64,000 bases of DNA from JBCCIM01 sp965263205 (GCA_965263205.1 CBDHHF010000001.1:124001-188000), one strand, 5' to 3'; shown: positions 1-9,439, counted from the stretch's first letter. Translations and numbers: made by a program. Notes: generated by a model from the sequence alone, not told the origin.

Positions 1-116
1 TCGTCCACAACCTTCCGGTTGCCAGCTTCATCTTCTTTAAGCGGGACATTAAAGTCTACGCGAATCAGTACGCGTTTGTCTTCGATGTCCAGATCAGCAG
101 GTGTATAGTAACTCAT
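1..116 (-). CDS. pgk: Phosphoglycerate kinase, N-terminal fragment (runs off the left edge)
   Basis: Only the first 38 codons are in the window. The translation contains the N-terminal motif VLIRVDFNVPL that is characteristic of phosphoglycerate kinase, which transfers phosphate between 1,3-bisphosphoglycerate and ADP in cytosolic glycolysis. The ATG is at 116 on the minus strand. It lies downstream of gap on the same strand, the usual gap-pgk order, but a strong terminator after gap and a candidate promoter at 293-300 suggest it can be transcribed separately. The identification rests on a short but very conserved segment. Confidence 0.9.
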   Translation of the reverse strand, partial: MSYYTPADLDIEDKRVLIRVDFNVPLKEDEAGNRKVVD

Positions 117-292
117 ATTGAATCGTCAGGTGCAATTACAGAAACGAACTGTACATGCCATTGAGGTAGTATCCTGGGATTATCGATGTGCTTAAGTCGG
201 ATACCGTAGTAACCGACGATTGCACACATGCACAGTCGTAAGATGCGCATTGAGGGTAGTGGCATCAGGAGGTGCCGGCGCATCGTAACAGT

Positions 293-300
293 CAAAGGTA
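293..300 (-). promoter_or_regulatory. Candidate Bacteroidota -7 box for pgk
   Basis: On the minus strand this reads TACCTTTG, a perfect match to the Bacteroidota -7 consensus TAnnTTTG. It lies between the gap terminator and the pgk start, implying a leader of roughly 170 nt. No clear TTG is present at the -33 spacing (the region reads TTTTTC), so the assignment is tentative. Confidence 0.4.
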
Positions 301-336
301 AGTAAGCGTGTCGTGAAAAAGTAGACACCGAGGGTT

Positions 337-378
337 AAAAAACTTGTGAGCGCGGGATAAAGCATATCCCGCGCTCAC
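337..378 (-). terminator. Rho-independent terminator of gap
   Basis: A perfect 14-bp inverted repeat (346-359 with 365-378, 5-nt loop) is followed in the minus-strand direction by six T residues (337-342). It lies about 50 bp past the gap stop codon. Confidence 0.9.
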
Positions 379-426
379 ATCGAGTGTCATTCACATCGGA
401 TTTTACACGTCACAGCAAAACGATGC

Positions 427-1431
427 CTAGAGAGCCATCAGTTTCTGTGCAACGTCAACAGCTCGGTTGGAGTATCCCCACTCGTTATCGTACCAACCTA
501 CCACTTTGATAATATTGCCTGATACCATCGTCAGCGGCGCATCGTAAATACAGGAGTGCGGGTTGCCCACAATATCGCTTGAAACGAGCGCGTCTTCGCT
601 GTACTGTAGCACACCCTTCATTGGGCCGGCCGCGGCAGCTTTGAAGAGGGCATTCACTTCTTCGATTGTAGTTTCCTGACCAACTTCAGCGGTGAAGTCG
701 GTGATAGAACCATCGGGTACAGGTACACGGAGGGCGAAGCCGTCAAGTTTGCCAGACAGGTGTGGCAGTACGAGGCCAACAGCTTTGGCAGCGCCTGTTG
801 TTGTCGGGATAATATTGATTGCAGCAGCACGTGCACGACGGAGGTCAGCGTGTGGTGCGTCCTGCAGGCGCTGGTCAGCGGTGTAGCCGTGAATGGTGGT
901 CATCATGCCGCGCTTGATGCCAAACGCATCGTCGAGCACTTTCACCATCGGCGAGAGGCAGTTGGTGGTACAGCTGGCGTTTGAGATAACCTCTTCGCTA
1001 CCCGTGAGGATATCGTCGTTTACACCAAGTACAACCGTTGCATCAACAGTACCTTTTGCAGGGGCAGAAATGATCACTTTCTTGGCGCCGGCAGTGATGT
1101 GCCTGGACGCAGCTTCCTTGGTACGGAAAATACCGGTTGATTCGATGACAAGATCACAACCGAGTTCGCCCCATGGCAGATCTTCAGGGTTTCTTTCGCT
1201 GAATACTTTAAACCGGTCCCCGTCGATTTTGAGTGAGTCGCCGTCGACAGTCACTTCTCCTGGGTAAACACCGTGTACCGAGTCATACTTAAACAGGTGC
1301 GCAAGGGTAGAGGCATCCGTAAGGTCGTTGATACCTACAACATCAAATTCGTTCGACTTCCGGGCGAGAATAGAGCGCATAACAAGGCGACCAATTCTGC
1401 CAAACCCGTTGATTCCCAGCTTAATAGCCAT
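427..1431 (-). CDS. gap: Glyceraldehyde-3-phosphate dehydrogenase (type I)
   Basis: The protein has 334 residues, the normal length. It oxidises and phosphorylates glyceraldehyde 3-phosphate with NAD+ in cytosolic glycolysis. The N-terminal Rossmann motif is INGFGRIGR (residues 8-16), and NDLTD at 35-39 is typical of NAD-preferring enzymes. The catalytic cysteine is C154 in SNASCTTNC and the catalytic histidine is H181 in TTIHGYT. The phosphate-binding loop PTTTGAAKAV is intact. The start is ATG at 1431. It is followed by a strong terminator and then pgk. The leader upstream contains two small hairpins. Confidence 0.98.
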   Translation of the reverse strand: MAIKLGINGFGRIGRLVMRSILARKSNEFDVVGINDLTDASTLAHLFKYDSVHGVYPGEVTVDGDSLKIDGDRFKVFSERNPEDLPWGELGCDLVIESTGIFRTKEAASRHITAGAKKVIISAPAKGTVDATVVLGVNDDILTGSEEVISNASCTTNCLSPMVKVLDDAFGIKRGMMTTIHGYTADQRLQDAPHADLRRARAAAINIIPTTTGAAKAVGLVLPHLSGKLDGFALRVPVPDGSITDFTAEVGQETTIEEVNALFKAAAAGPMKGVLQYSEDALVSSDIVGNPHSCIYDAPLTMVSGNIIKVVGWYDNEWGYSNRAVDVAQKLMAL

Positions 1432-1851
1432 AGTTTGTCGTTGTTCTTGTCAATTTTGTTGGTTAAGAGTGGGCTTCTAAGCCCAACTCCTGAAAGAGTT
1501 CTTGCGGATAAATTAATTTAACTCGAACCATTAAATGCCCTTTTAATTTTAGCTTTTTATGAAAACGGCGGCCTATCCGGGGTGATTGATAGGGGACCGC
1601 TAACCTTTGGCCGATACCCTGTAGGAAAGTTTGCGTGCATAGGATTGGAGAATTTGTGTATAAAAAAAGCCACGCGGGATATCTTGCGGCTTATGCGCGT
1701 TAGAGGGCTCCCGTAACGGCGCAATGCATCCGATAAAGAGCCAAAATCTGGTTGCACCGCACCGGGACGGTTGTCCTGAAAAACATACACCGGGTGCCAA
1801 CCTGGCAGGACAACCCTGAAGTTTTTTGTACACACATTTTGATCATTTAAC
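1432..1851. other. Intergenic region between divergent gap and the TPR gene
   Basis: About 420 bases hold the promoters of two divergent genes. I see two small perfect hairpins just upstream of gap (1470-1485, arms TGGGCTT/AAGCCCA; 1485-1500, arms AACTC/GAGTT), which would lie in the gap leader RNA. I do not see a convincing gene; an open frame on the minus strand in 1557-1859 has no recognisable features. Confidence 0.5.
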
Positions 1852-2559
1852 ATGGCCACCTACAAAGCACCGAAACGCAAAAATCGACGCACAGAATTGC
1901 GCGAAGACAAGGTTGTAACGTTCTATACGCAGTTTTTAGAGTTTTTTGAGTCCAATAGAAATCTGGTATTTGGCATCCTTGGCGGCGTCGTATTGCTGAT
2001 TATCATGGGATTTGGGTATGGCGTTTTCAAAGATCGTCAGGAAGACCAGGCGCAGGAAGCGCTGGCGGGTGCCGTTCGCTTGTATGAGAAAAACGACTGG
2101 CAAGCTGCACTCGACGGTTCTGATGGCGTAAAAGGCCTGTTGGAAGTGGCTGATGACTTTGGTTCCAGCCAAGCAGGTAACCTGGCCTTGTACTACGCGG
2201 CAGATGCCTACTTTAAACTGGGTGACAACGAATCCGCTTTGAAATACTTTCGTCAGTTTGACAACGGGGATGATGCACTGGGTGCTGGCGCTTACGCCGG
2301 CGAAGCTGCTATCCTCGAAGTCAACGGTGACTATCGCGCTGCGGGCGATCGCTACAAAGATGCTGCTGAAGCATACAAAAGCGACTTCACGTCAGCACGC
2401 TATCTGCAGAATGCCGGCCGCAATTATGAGCAGGCTGGTGCATTCAACGAAGCACGCGCCGTTTACCGCATGATCAAAGAAGATTTCCCGGATTCAGCAC
2501 AGGCCAACGACGTCGACATGCTCATGGCGCGTGTTGACCTGAAGGAAAACCAGGGGTAA
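1852..2559 (+). CDS. Single-pass membrane protein with tetratricopeptide-like repeats
   Basis: This is a 235-residue protein with a basic cytoplasmic N-terminus (residues 1-35), one membrane helix at about 37-60 (VFGILGGVVLLIIMGFGYGV) and a periplasmic alpha-helical region with TPR-like repeats (for example LALYYAADAYFKLGDNESAL). The layout resembles the YfgM/TPR-21 family of inner-membrane proteins that assist envelope protein folding. The exact role is inferred only from this layout. The start is ATG at 1852. The regulator gene follows 43 bp downstream on the same strand. Confidence 0.75.
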   Translation: MATYKAPKRKNRRTELREDKVVTFYTQFLEFFESNRNLVFGILGGVVLLIIMGFGYGVFKDRQEDQAQEALAGAVRLYEKNDWQAALDGSDGVKGLLEVADDFGSSQAGNLALYYAADAYFKLGDNESALKYFRQFDNGDDALGAGAYAGEAAILEVNGDYRAAGDRYKDAAEAYKSDFTSARYLQNAGRNYEQAGAFNEARAVYRMIKEDFPDSAQANDVDMLMARVDLKENQG

Positions 2560-2602
2560 TTCTGCCATTACGATGATGCTTGTTTAAAACACGATCCTGA
2601 TT

Positions 2603-3985
2603 ATGGCAGTTGCGAATATTCTGGTTGTTGACGACGAAGCCAGTATTCGACGTACACTCCGGGAAATCCTGGAATATGAATCGTATGAAGTTGATGAAGC
2701 AGTAGACGGCGAAGATGCCCTCGCCAAGGTTAAAGCCAATGCTTACGACCTGGTGTTGCTTGACGTAAAAATGCCCAAACGCGACGGCATGGAGGTCTTG
2801 CAGGTCCTCTATAACGAAATGCCTGAACTGCCGGTAGTCATGATTTCGGGCCACGGCAATCTCGAGACGGCTATTGAAGCCACAAAACTCGGTGCTTTTG
2901 ATTTTATCGAGAAACCACCCGATCTGAACCGCCTGCTGGTTACCCTGCGCAACGCCATGGATCGCGCTTCGCTGCAGGAAGAAAACAAGCGGATGCGCCA
3001 GGCTATCGTTGAGCAGCGCGAGCGCAAGCTCACGCCGATCATTGGCGATAGCAACGCGATAAACAGGATTAAAGACACCATCAAACGGGTTGCGCCAACC
3101 GAAGCGCGCGTACTCATCACAGGCGAAGCCGGCACGGGTAAAGAGCTCGTAGCCAAGTGGGTGCATCACCTTTCCGGCCGGAAAGATGGTCCGATGGTAG
3201 AAGTGAACTGCGCCGCGATTCCAAGTGAACTCATCGAGAGTGAGCTCTTCGGCCATGAAAAGGGATCGTTTACAGGTGCTACAAAACAGCGCATTGGCAA
3301 GTTTGAGCAGGCGAATGGCGGTACGCTTTTCCTCGACGAAATTGGGGACATGAGCCTCTCGGCACAGGCCAAGGTGTTGCGCGCGTTGCAGGAGAATCGT
3401 ATCAGCCGTGTTGGCGGTGACCGAAGCATCCCGGTTGATGTGCGCGTTGTGGCTGCTACCAACAAAAATCTCCTCAACCAGATTGAAGAGAATGAGTTTA
3501 GAGAAGACCTCTACCACCGATTGAGCGTTATTCTCGTACACGTACCACCCCTTAGAGAACGTCGGGAAGACATCCCCAAAATTGCTGTAGCTTTTTGCGA
3601 AAATCTGTCAGTTCGCAATGGTATGCCGCAAAAAACGTTCAGTCAGAGTGCACTGGAGCGCATGATGCAGTACGATTGGCGAGGGAATGTACGCGAACTG
3701 CATAATGTGGTCGAACGGCTGCTTATTTTGAGTGAAGGGGACCAGGTGGAAGTGCGGGATGTAGACCGCTTCGTGCAGCCGAATGGCAACGCCGCCGGCT
3801 CCATTACCGGACTCGTCGACCAGTACGAAGCATTCAGCGATTTTCGTGATCACGCCGAGAAGCTGTTTATCCAGCACAAGCTCGATCAGTACGACTGGAA
3901 TATCAGCCGCACGGCCGAAGCCATTGGTATTCAGCGCTCCCATCTTTACAATAAGATGAGTAAGTACGAAATTGCGCGCACGTAA
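2603..3985 (+). CDS. Sigma-54-dependent response regulator, NtrC family
   Basis: The protein has 460 residues with the classical three-part layout: receiver domain (about 1-120; phosphoacceptor D54, conserved K104), AAA+ sigma-54 activation domain (about 145-385; Walker A GEAGTGKE at 174-181, sigma-54 contact loop GSFTGA at 221-226, Walker B TLFLDEIGD at 241-249) and a Fis-type helix-turn-helix at the C-terminus (NISRTAEAIGIQRSHLYNKM). The contact loop has Ser instead of the usual Ala, a tolerated variant. No sensor kinase is adjacent. It controls unknown sigma-54 promoters. The LolD-like gene follows after 47 bp, so they may share a transcript. Confidence 0.95.
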   Translation: MAVANILVVDDEASIRRTLREILEYESYEVDEAVDGEDALAKVKANAYDLVLLDVKMPKRDGMEVLQVLYNEMPELPVVMISGHGNLETAIEATKLGAFDFIEKPPDLNRLLVTLRNAMDRASLQEENKRMRQAIVEQRERKLTPIIGDSNAINRIKDTIKRVAPTEARVLITGEAGTGKELVAKWVHHLSGRKDGPMVEVNCAAIPSELIESELFGHEKGSFTGATKQRIGKFEQANGGTLFLDEIGDMSLSAQAKVLRALQENRISRVGGDRSIPVDVRVVAATNKNLLNQIEENEFREDLYHRLSVILVHVPPLRERREDIPKIAVAFCENLSVRNGMPQKTFSQSALERMMQYDWRGNVRELHNVVERLLILSEGDQVEVRDVDRFVQPNGNAAGSITGLVDQYEAFSDFRDHAEKLFIQHKLDQYDWNISRTAEAIGIQRSHLYNKMSKYEIART

Positions 3986-4032
3986 ATGGTGCGGGTTTAA
4001 CATGGCGCTGGTATAACAGAGAACAACATCGT

Positions 4033-4716
4033 ATGTCGCAATTGCTTGCAGTCGAAGATCTGCGCAAAGCTTACAAAACGGGAGACGGCGGAACGCTTGA
4101 AGTGTTGCGCGGAATGTCGTTTTCAGTTGATAAAGGGCAGGTTGTAGCTGTGGTGGGGGAAAGTGGCGCCGGCAAAAGCACGCTGCTGCATCTCCTGGGT
4201 GCACTAGATCGCCCAACCTCGGGTACCGTGCGATTTGGCGGCGAAGACATCTACCAAAAAGATGACGAGGCCCTGGCTGCATTTCGAAACCGGTCGATAG
4301 GATTTGTTTTCCAATTCCACCACTTATTGCCAGAATTTACGGCACTCGAGAATGTCGCAATGCCGGCGCTCATTCAAAACAAGCCGCTCGACAAGGTGCA
4401 GGATCGCGCAGCTGAACTGCTCGAACTGCTTGGATTAAAAGCACGCATGGGACACCGGCCCGGTCAAATGTCGGGCGGTGAAAAACAGCGCGTAGCGGTT
4501 GCGCGGGCACTCATGAATGAGCCTGGCCTCGTGTTGGCTGATGAGCCAACCGGTAACCTCGATGTCAAAACGGCAGAAACACTGCACCACGAGTTGATCC
4601 GTCTGAGCCGTGCGTTCCAACAGTCTTTTGTCATTGTCACACACAACCCTGCGTTTGCGAATATGGCAGACCGTGTGTTGACGATTGAGCAGGGCTTGTT
4701 GAAAGAATATGCCTGA
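4033..4716 (+). CDS. lolD: ABC transporter ATPase, LolD/MacB-like
   Basis: The 227-residue protein is a stand-alone nucleotide-binding domain: Walker A GESGAGKST (42-50), signature MSGGEKQ (146-152), Walker B VLADEP (167-172) and the H-loop near VIVTHNP. The segment FVFQFHHLLPEFTALENV is diagnostic of the LolD family, which powers release of lipoproteins from the inner membrane by LolCE. No permease gene is next to it; LolC/E must be elsewhere. MacB-like or FtsE-like ATPases are less likely alternatives. Confidence 0.85.
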   Translation: MSQLLAVEDLRKAYKTGDGGTLEVLRGMSFSVDKGQVVAVVGESGAGKSTLLHLLGALDRPTSGTVRFGGEDIYQKDDEALAAFRNRSIGFVFQFHHLLPEFTALENVAMPALIQNKPLDKVQDRAAELLELLGLKARMGHRPGQMSGGEKQRVAVARALMNEPGLVLADEPTGNLDVKTAETLHHELIRLSRAFQQSFVIVTHNPAFANMADRVLTIEQGLLKEYA

Positions 4717-4828
4717 CGGGGAAGATGCCGTAATACCTGGCAGCAGAAATAGACTTAAGAATATCCGACCTGTTTATTGCACCTGCTGTATAGCAGCGCG
4801 CTGTACGGTTAAATAAGGGGGTAAACTC

Positions 4829-5821
4829 ATGAATGACACCATGTTGCTGGACTTGACAGCCGGCTATGTAACAGAAGACATAGATCCAACCCTGGATGTC
4901 TACGAGGAAATAGAACGTCTGAAGCGTGAAAAGAATGCAATCATTCTCGCGCACTATTATCAGGAAGCTGAAATTCAGGATATCGCAGACTACATCGGCG
5001 ATTCGCTTGGGCTGGCACGTCAGGCCGCGCAAACTGATGCTGATATCATCGTTTTTGCCGGTGTTCACTTTATGGCAGAAACGGCCATCATCGTGAATCC
5101 ATCCAAGAAAGTGATTTTACCGGACCTCAATGCCGGCTGCTCACTTGCGGATTCTTGTCCGCCTGATGCCTTTGAGGCCTTTGTCAACGCTCATCCAGGG
5201 CACACGGTTGTGTCGTATATCAACTGTTCAGCTGCTGTGAAGGCGCTCAGTGATATCATAGTCACGTCTTCGAATGCTGAGCACATCATCCGGCAGATTC
5301 CGGAAGATCAACCGATCATTTTTGCCCCCGACAAAAACCTGGGCCGCTACCTGGCTAAAGTAACCGGGCGTGATATGGTGATCTGGGAGGGTGTATGTAT
5401 TGTACACGAAGTATTCAGCGAGCAAAAGCTGGTTCAACTCAAAATACAGCACCCACAGGCCGAAGTGTTGGCACATCCCGAGTGCGAAGAAGCCGTGTTG
5501 CGGCATGCTGATTTTATCGGCTCTACCTCCAATATTTTGCGGCATGCTACCGAAAGTCCAGTAGATACGTTTATCGTGGCCACTGAAGCAGGCATTCTGC
5601 ACCAGATGCAGAAGCAGAATCCGGGCAAAACCTTTATAGCGGCGCAGCCAGACAATGGCTGTAGTTGCAACGAGTGCCCGCACATGCGACTCAATACAAT
5701 CGAAAAACTGTATCTTTGCCTCAAACACGAGCAGCCGGAAGTAAAAATGGAGGAGGCGTTGCGCAAGCGCGCATTGCTGCCGATCGAACGGATGCTTGAA
5801 ATGAGCGCGGCTATCAAGTAG
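4829..5821 (+). CDS. nadA: Quinolinate synthase A
   Basis: This 330-residue enzyme condenses iminoaspartate with dihydroxyacetone phosphate to give quinolinate in de novo NAD synthesis. The family motif ILAHYYQEAEIQDIADYIGD is at 39-58. The three cysteines expected to hold the [4Fe-4S] cluster are C104 (NAGCSLAD), C190 (WEGVCIVH) and C283 (in CSCNECPHM). The ATG is preceded by a purine-rich AAGGGGG site. No nadB or nadC lies nearby. A strong hairpin follows the stop codon. Confidence 0.96.
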   Translation: MNDTMLLDLTAGYVTEDIDPTLDVYEEIERLKREKNAIILAHYYQEAEIQDIADYIGDSLGLARQAAQTDADIIVFAGVHFMAETAIIVNPSKKVILPDLNAGCSLADSCPPDAFEAFVNAHPGHTVVSYINCSAAVKALSDIIVTSSNAEHIIRQIPEDQPIIFAPDKNLGRYLAKVTGRDMVIWEGVCIVHEVFSEQKLVQLKIQHPQAEVLAHPECEEAVLRHADFIGSTSNILRHATESPVDTFIVATEAGILHQMQKQNPGKTFIAAQPDNGCSCNECPHMRLNTIEKLYLCLKHEQPEVKMEEALRKRALLPIERMLEMSAAIK

Positions 5822-5841
5822 TCGCTTATGCGTTGTGAAGA

Positions 5842-5874
5842 CAGCATGGATCGGTAGACTCCCGGTCCATGCTG
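5842..5874. other. Strong hairpin between nadA and the symporter gene
   Basis: A 13-bp stem (5842-5854 with 5862-5874, one G-T pair, 7-nt loop) lies 20 bp after the nadA stop and 28 bp before the next ATG. It is not followed by a T-run, so it is not a classical terminator; it could attenuate transcription or stabilise the nadA mRNA end. Confidence 0.6.
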
Positions 5875-5902
5875 CCGCCACAGAACCAAACCCCTCACCT
5901 TC

Positions 5903-7681
5903 ATGGCTCTTGTTGACTGGCTTGTTGTTCTGTGTTATCTCGTCATCACAGTTTTTATTGGCATTTACCTTTCCCGCCGCGCGTCCCGCTCTGTCGAGGA
6001 CTTTTTTGTTTCTGGCCGATCGTTGCCCTGGTGGCTAGCCGGCACCTCGATGGCTGCTACCACGTTTTCTGTTGATACCCCGTTATACATTGCGGGGGTT
6101 GTGGGGAGTCGAGGCATAGCAGGCAATTGGGAGTGGTGGGCGTTCGGGGTAGGGCACGTTGTGCTGATCTACATCTTTGCCCGGCTTTGGCGGAGAAGTG
6201 AGATCGTAACCGATGCTGAATTAATCGAGTTGCGATATGGCGGCCGGCCGGCGTCGGTACTGCGGGCAACCAAAGCATTTCTGTTTGCGGTGCCGATTAA
6301 CTGTATTGCTATTGGTTACATCATGTTGGCTACGGTCAAGGTGGTGGGGACGCTTGGTATCTGGGAAGGGTTGGGGATATTGGAAGGCGATACGGTGATG
6401 GGCATGGACCCCAAGCTGCTCTCTGTGATTGCAGTTTCAGCCCTTGTGCTGCTCTATACCAGTTTTTCCGGGCTGTGGGGCGTGGTCGTTACAGACTTCT
6501 TCCAGTTTTTCCTTGCGCTCTTTGGCGCTATTCTGGTTGCATACTTTGCTGTATCGAGTCCGGAAATTGGTGGGCTGGCCAATCTGGTAGCCGGTGCCCA
6601 GGAAAACACGTCGTTTGATGTGCTTGCTTTTGTGCCGCTCACGTTTGATGCCGATACGCTGTTGGGCATTGGTTGGAGTACCTTCGCCGGCATTTCAGCA
6701 ACAACGTTTGGCGCCTACGTATTTCTGCAGTGGTGGACGTTTCGTCGCTCTGATGGGGGGGGTGAGTTTATCCAGCGCCTTGCTGCTGCAAAAGACGAAG
6801 ACGAGGCCGTAAAAGCAGCCTGGTTATTCAACGTGATGCACTACGTGATTCGCACCTGGCCCTGGATTCTGGTGGCATTGGCTGCGCTCGTGCTCTATCC
6901 GGAATTAGAAGACAAAGAGTTGGGTTATCCCATGTTGATGCTCGATTTCTTGCCGGTTGGTTTGTTGGGTTTAGTAGTGGCTTCGCTCTTTGCAGCGTTT
7001 ATGAGTACGGTATCTACCAATATCAACTGGGGTGCTTCGTATGTCGTCAATGACCTCTACAACCGATTTGTGAACCCGGATGCTACCCAGGCCGAGTTGA
7101 TTCGTGTAGGGCGCATTGCTTCAGTAGTGATTACTGCATTTGGAGCGCTGGCTGCACTTTATGCAGAGAGCGTGGGGCAGGTCTTTCGGCTTGTGATTGC
7201 AATCGGTACAGGTCCGGGGGTTGTGCTGATTCTGCGGTGGTTCTGGTGGCGAATTAATGCCTGGGCTGAACTATCGGCGATGCTGGCCGGCTTTTGTATT
7301 GGCCTTTTTACTACGCTGGTCCCTGAGCTTATCATTGCAGATTTCGGGTTGCGTCTTTTTGTTATCGTTGCCATAACCACAGTGATTTGGGTGACGGTCA
7401 TGTATGCCACCAAGCCAGAGGACGATGCGGTATTGCTGAAGTTTTATGAAAAGGTGAAGCCGGCTGGACCCGGCTGGCAACATATTAGTAAACGGGCTGA
7501 AGTTGAAAGTGAGCAAACATTGGGTAAAGACCTGTTGCGCGTGCTGGCAGCGACCATGCTCCTGTTTGGCGTCATGTTTGGCGTGGGAGGTGCCTTGCTG
7601 TTAAAAACGGGTGTGGCAACCGTGATGTTGCTAATTGCCGCTGCTGGTGGCTTGCTGTTGCGCAGGTTGCGCTGGATGTAA
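5903..7681 (+). CDS. Sodium:solute symporter family (SSS) transporter
   Basis: The protein has 592 residues with about 13-14 predicted membrane helices spread along its length. The N-terminal segment (YLVITVFIGIYLSRRASRSVEDFFVSGR, residues about 14-41) and WLAGTSMAATTFSVDTPLYIAG are typical of the SSS family, which uses the sodium gradient to import sugars, amino acids, proline or similar solutes. The substrate cannot be read from the sequence. An overlap of promoter or hairpin elements with nadA upstream is possible. The start is ATG at 5903. Confidence 0.92.
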   Translation: MALVDWLVVLCYLVITVFIGIYLSRRASRSVEDFFVSGRSLPWWLAGTSMAATTFSVDTPLYIAGVVGSRGIAGNWEWWAFGVGHVVLIYIFARLWRRSEIVTDAELIELRYGGRPASVLRATKAFLFAVPINCIAIGYIMLATVKVVGTLGIWEGLGILEGDTVMGMDPKLLSVIAVSALVLLYTSFSGLWGVVVTDFFQFFLALFGAILVAYFAVSSPEIGGLANLVAGAQENTSFDVLAFVPLTFDADTLLGIGWSTFAGISATTFGAYVFLQWWTFRRSDGGGEFIQRLAAAKDEDEAVKAAWLFNVMHYVIRTWPWILVALAALVLYPELEDKELGYPMLMLDFLPVGLLGLVVASLFAAFMSTVSTNINWGASYVVNDLYNRFVNPDATQAELIRVGRIASVVITAFGALAALYAESVGQVFRLVIAIGTGPGVVLILRWFWWRINAWAELSAMLAGFCIGLFTTLVPELIIADFGLRLFVIVAITTVIWVTVMYATKPEDDAVLLKFYEKVKPAGPGWQHISKRAEVESEQTLGKDLLRVLAATMLLFGVMFGVGGALLLKTGVATVMLLIAAAGGLLLRRLRWM

Positions 7682-7705
7682 GTTGCTACCAAGAATTAAA
7701 ATTGA

Positions 7706-8356
7706 ATGTCTGAAGCCACAAAAATACCTGTTTTTCCGCTTGAGCTGGTGCTGTATCCGAGCGAGCAGTTGCCGTTGCATATTTTTGAGGAAAAATACCG
7801 GGAGATGATTGCGTATTGCCTGGAAGAGGAAGCGCCATTTGGGATTGTGTTGGTAAACGAAGGCAAAATGGCAAACGTAGGGTGCACAGCCCACATCGAG
7901 CAGGTTGTTACACGGTATGATGATGGGCGCATGGATATCATCGTGCATGGCATGCAACGGTTTCGGATCGAGCAGGCTTTTGAGGAGCAATCCTACATGA
8001 CGGCGACCATCGAGTATTTACGCGAACCCGATGAACCGATCGAAAACGACATGCGTGAGCGCGTGATTACACAGCACATGCGGCTGCTCGAACTGGCCGG
8101 CCGAAAGGTCCGTCCATCAACGTATCAAAACCTGACAGGTGTTTCGTTTTTTATAGCCCATAATGCCGGCCTCAAGCCAGACCAGAAACAAGAAGTTCTT
8201 GAGCTCAATTCGGAGAACGAGCGGATCAACTACCTCGCAGACCACCTGGAGATGTTGATTCCACGCGTTGAGGAATTTGAAGGCGTACGCAAAAAGGTGC
8301 AAAGCAACGGCCACTTCAAAGATTTTCCATCGGAAGACTTGCCCCCGACAGAATAG
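7706..8356 (+). CDS. LON substrate-binding-domain protein (no protease domain)
   Basis: The 216-residue protein matches the N-terminal domain of Lon protease (PVFPLELVLYPSEQLPLHIFEEKYREM, residues 8-32) and has no AAA+ or protease domain. Such stand-alone LON-domain proteins are widespread and their role is uncertain; substrate recognition or chaperone activity is often suggested. It starts 24 bp after the symporter gene and probably shares its transcript. Confidence 0.9.
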   Translation: MSEATKIPVFPLELVLYPSEQLPLHIFEEKYREMIAYCLEEEAPFGIVLVNEGKMANVGCTAHIEQVVTRYDDGRMDIIVHGMQRFRIEQAFEEQSYMTATIEYLREPDEPIENDMRERVITQHMRLLELAGRKVRPSTYQNLTGVSFFIAHNAGLKPDQKQEVLELNSENERINYLADHLEMLIPRVEEFEGVRKKVQSNGHFKDFPSEDLPPTE

Positions 8357-8410
8357 GAAGACAGCATAAATCGCCCGAGATTCAACCCTTAAAGCCCAAC
8401 ACAACGTACT

Positions 8411-9265
8411 ATGCCCAAGATCGGCAACTATACGCTTCACACGATCGAAACAGGACGCTTTGGACTCGACGGTGGTGCCATGTTCGGGATTGTGCCCAAG
8501 CCGCTCTGGGAACGCAAAATCCCTGCTGATGCAAAGAACCGGATTCCGCTTAATATGCGGTGTTTGCTGATTGAGGGAGAGGGCCGGCTCATGCTGGTAG
8601 ATAACGGCCTTGGTGACAAGTACGATGAGAAATTTGCCAGCATATTTGCCGTGGATCATGAATATGCATCGTTGGATCGGTCGCTGAACGCGCTTGGTTA
8701 CAGCGTAGATGACGTAACTGATCTGATCATCACCCATCTCCATTTTGATCATTGCGGCGGGAGTACCCGCAGGGTAGGAGATACCCTCGACGTGGTCTTT
8801 AAAAATGCACGCCATCACGTGCAGCGTGAGCACTGGGATTGGGCGCAATACCCAAACGTCCGGGAGCGCAACTCCTTTCTAAAAGAAAATCTGCAACCCC
8901 TCGAACAGGCAGGTGTCCTCAATTTTCTCGACGGTAAAACCCAAATAGCCCCGGGTATTGAGGTGTTTGTAGCAAACGGGCATACCGAGGCGATGCAACT
9001 GGTCAAAATAGCTGATGCATCAACAACCCTGGTGTATGCTGCTGATCTGTTGCCAACCCATGCGCACATTCCCTCAGCCTGGAATATGGCGTACGATTTA
9101 CAGCCGATGGTCACAATCAAGGAAAAAGAAGCGTTCCTTGCAGAGGCTGCCGCCAAAAACTGGCATCTGTTTTTTGAACACGATCCAGAAGTAGAAGTCG
9201 CGAGTCTCACGCAAACAGATCGTGGTGTGCAGGTTGTTGAACCGCGGCCTCTTTCGGAACTGTAG
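8411..9265 (+). CDS. Metallo-beta-lactamase-fold hydrolase
   Basis: The 284-residue protein carries the zinc motif H109-L-H111-F-D113-H114 (THLHFDHCGG), plus later metal ligands at NGHTEAMQL, Asp in YAADLLPTHAH, and a C-terminal HD. This is the lactonase/glyoxalase-type branch of the MBL fold. The substrate is unknown; quorum-quenching lactonases share the motif but similarity cannot be judged here. It follows the LON-domain gene by 54 bp on the same strand. Confidence 0.9.
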   Translation: MPKIGNYTLHTIETGRFGLDGGAMFGIVPKPLWERKIPADAKNRIPLNMRCLLIEGEGRLMLVDNGLGDKYDEKFASIFAVDHEYASLDRSLNALGYSVDDVTDLIITHLHFDHCGGSTRRVGDTLDVVFKNARHHVQREHWDWAQYPNVRERNSFLKENLQPLEQAGVLNFLDGKTQIAPGIEVFVANGHTEAMQLVKIADASTTLVYAADLLPTHAHIPSAWNMAYDLQPMVTIKEKEAFLAEAAAKNWHLFFEHDPEVEVASLTQTDRGVQVVEPRPLSEL

Positions 9266-9400
9266 GGCGGAACTGTCGGTTCGTATCCGGGTTTCGAGAC
9301 CAATCATTTCTTACTAGCTGCTACACGTAGTAGCCCTCCTCTCAAGCCGGCATGTAGTTGCAAGCATTTTTGTAGCAGCCTGGTAATACAGTTCTCTACT

Positions 9401-9428
9401 AGCCATTTCTTTCCAGCCATTTCTTTCC
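9401..9428 (+). repeat. Two direct 14-bp repeats
   Basis: AGCCATTTCTTTCC occurs twice in perfect tandem immediately upstream of the next gene (ATG at 9440). The length is a multiple of seven, like other tracts in the window, but the sequence is different. Confidence 0.8.
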
Positions 9429-9439
9429 TGATTGCTGTT

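Noticed and set aside
1557..1859. Open frame on the minus strand overlapping the TPR gene start
   Set aside because: No family features and it overlaps a well-supported gene start region.
2522..3541. Long minus-strand frame opposite the NtrC-type regulator
   Set aside because: A shadow of a gene with clear AAA+ motifs on the plus strand.
9270..9305. A tRNA-like GGTTCGTATCC stretch
   Set aside because: No acceptor stem or anticodon arm could be drawn around it.
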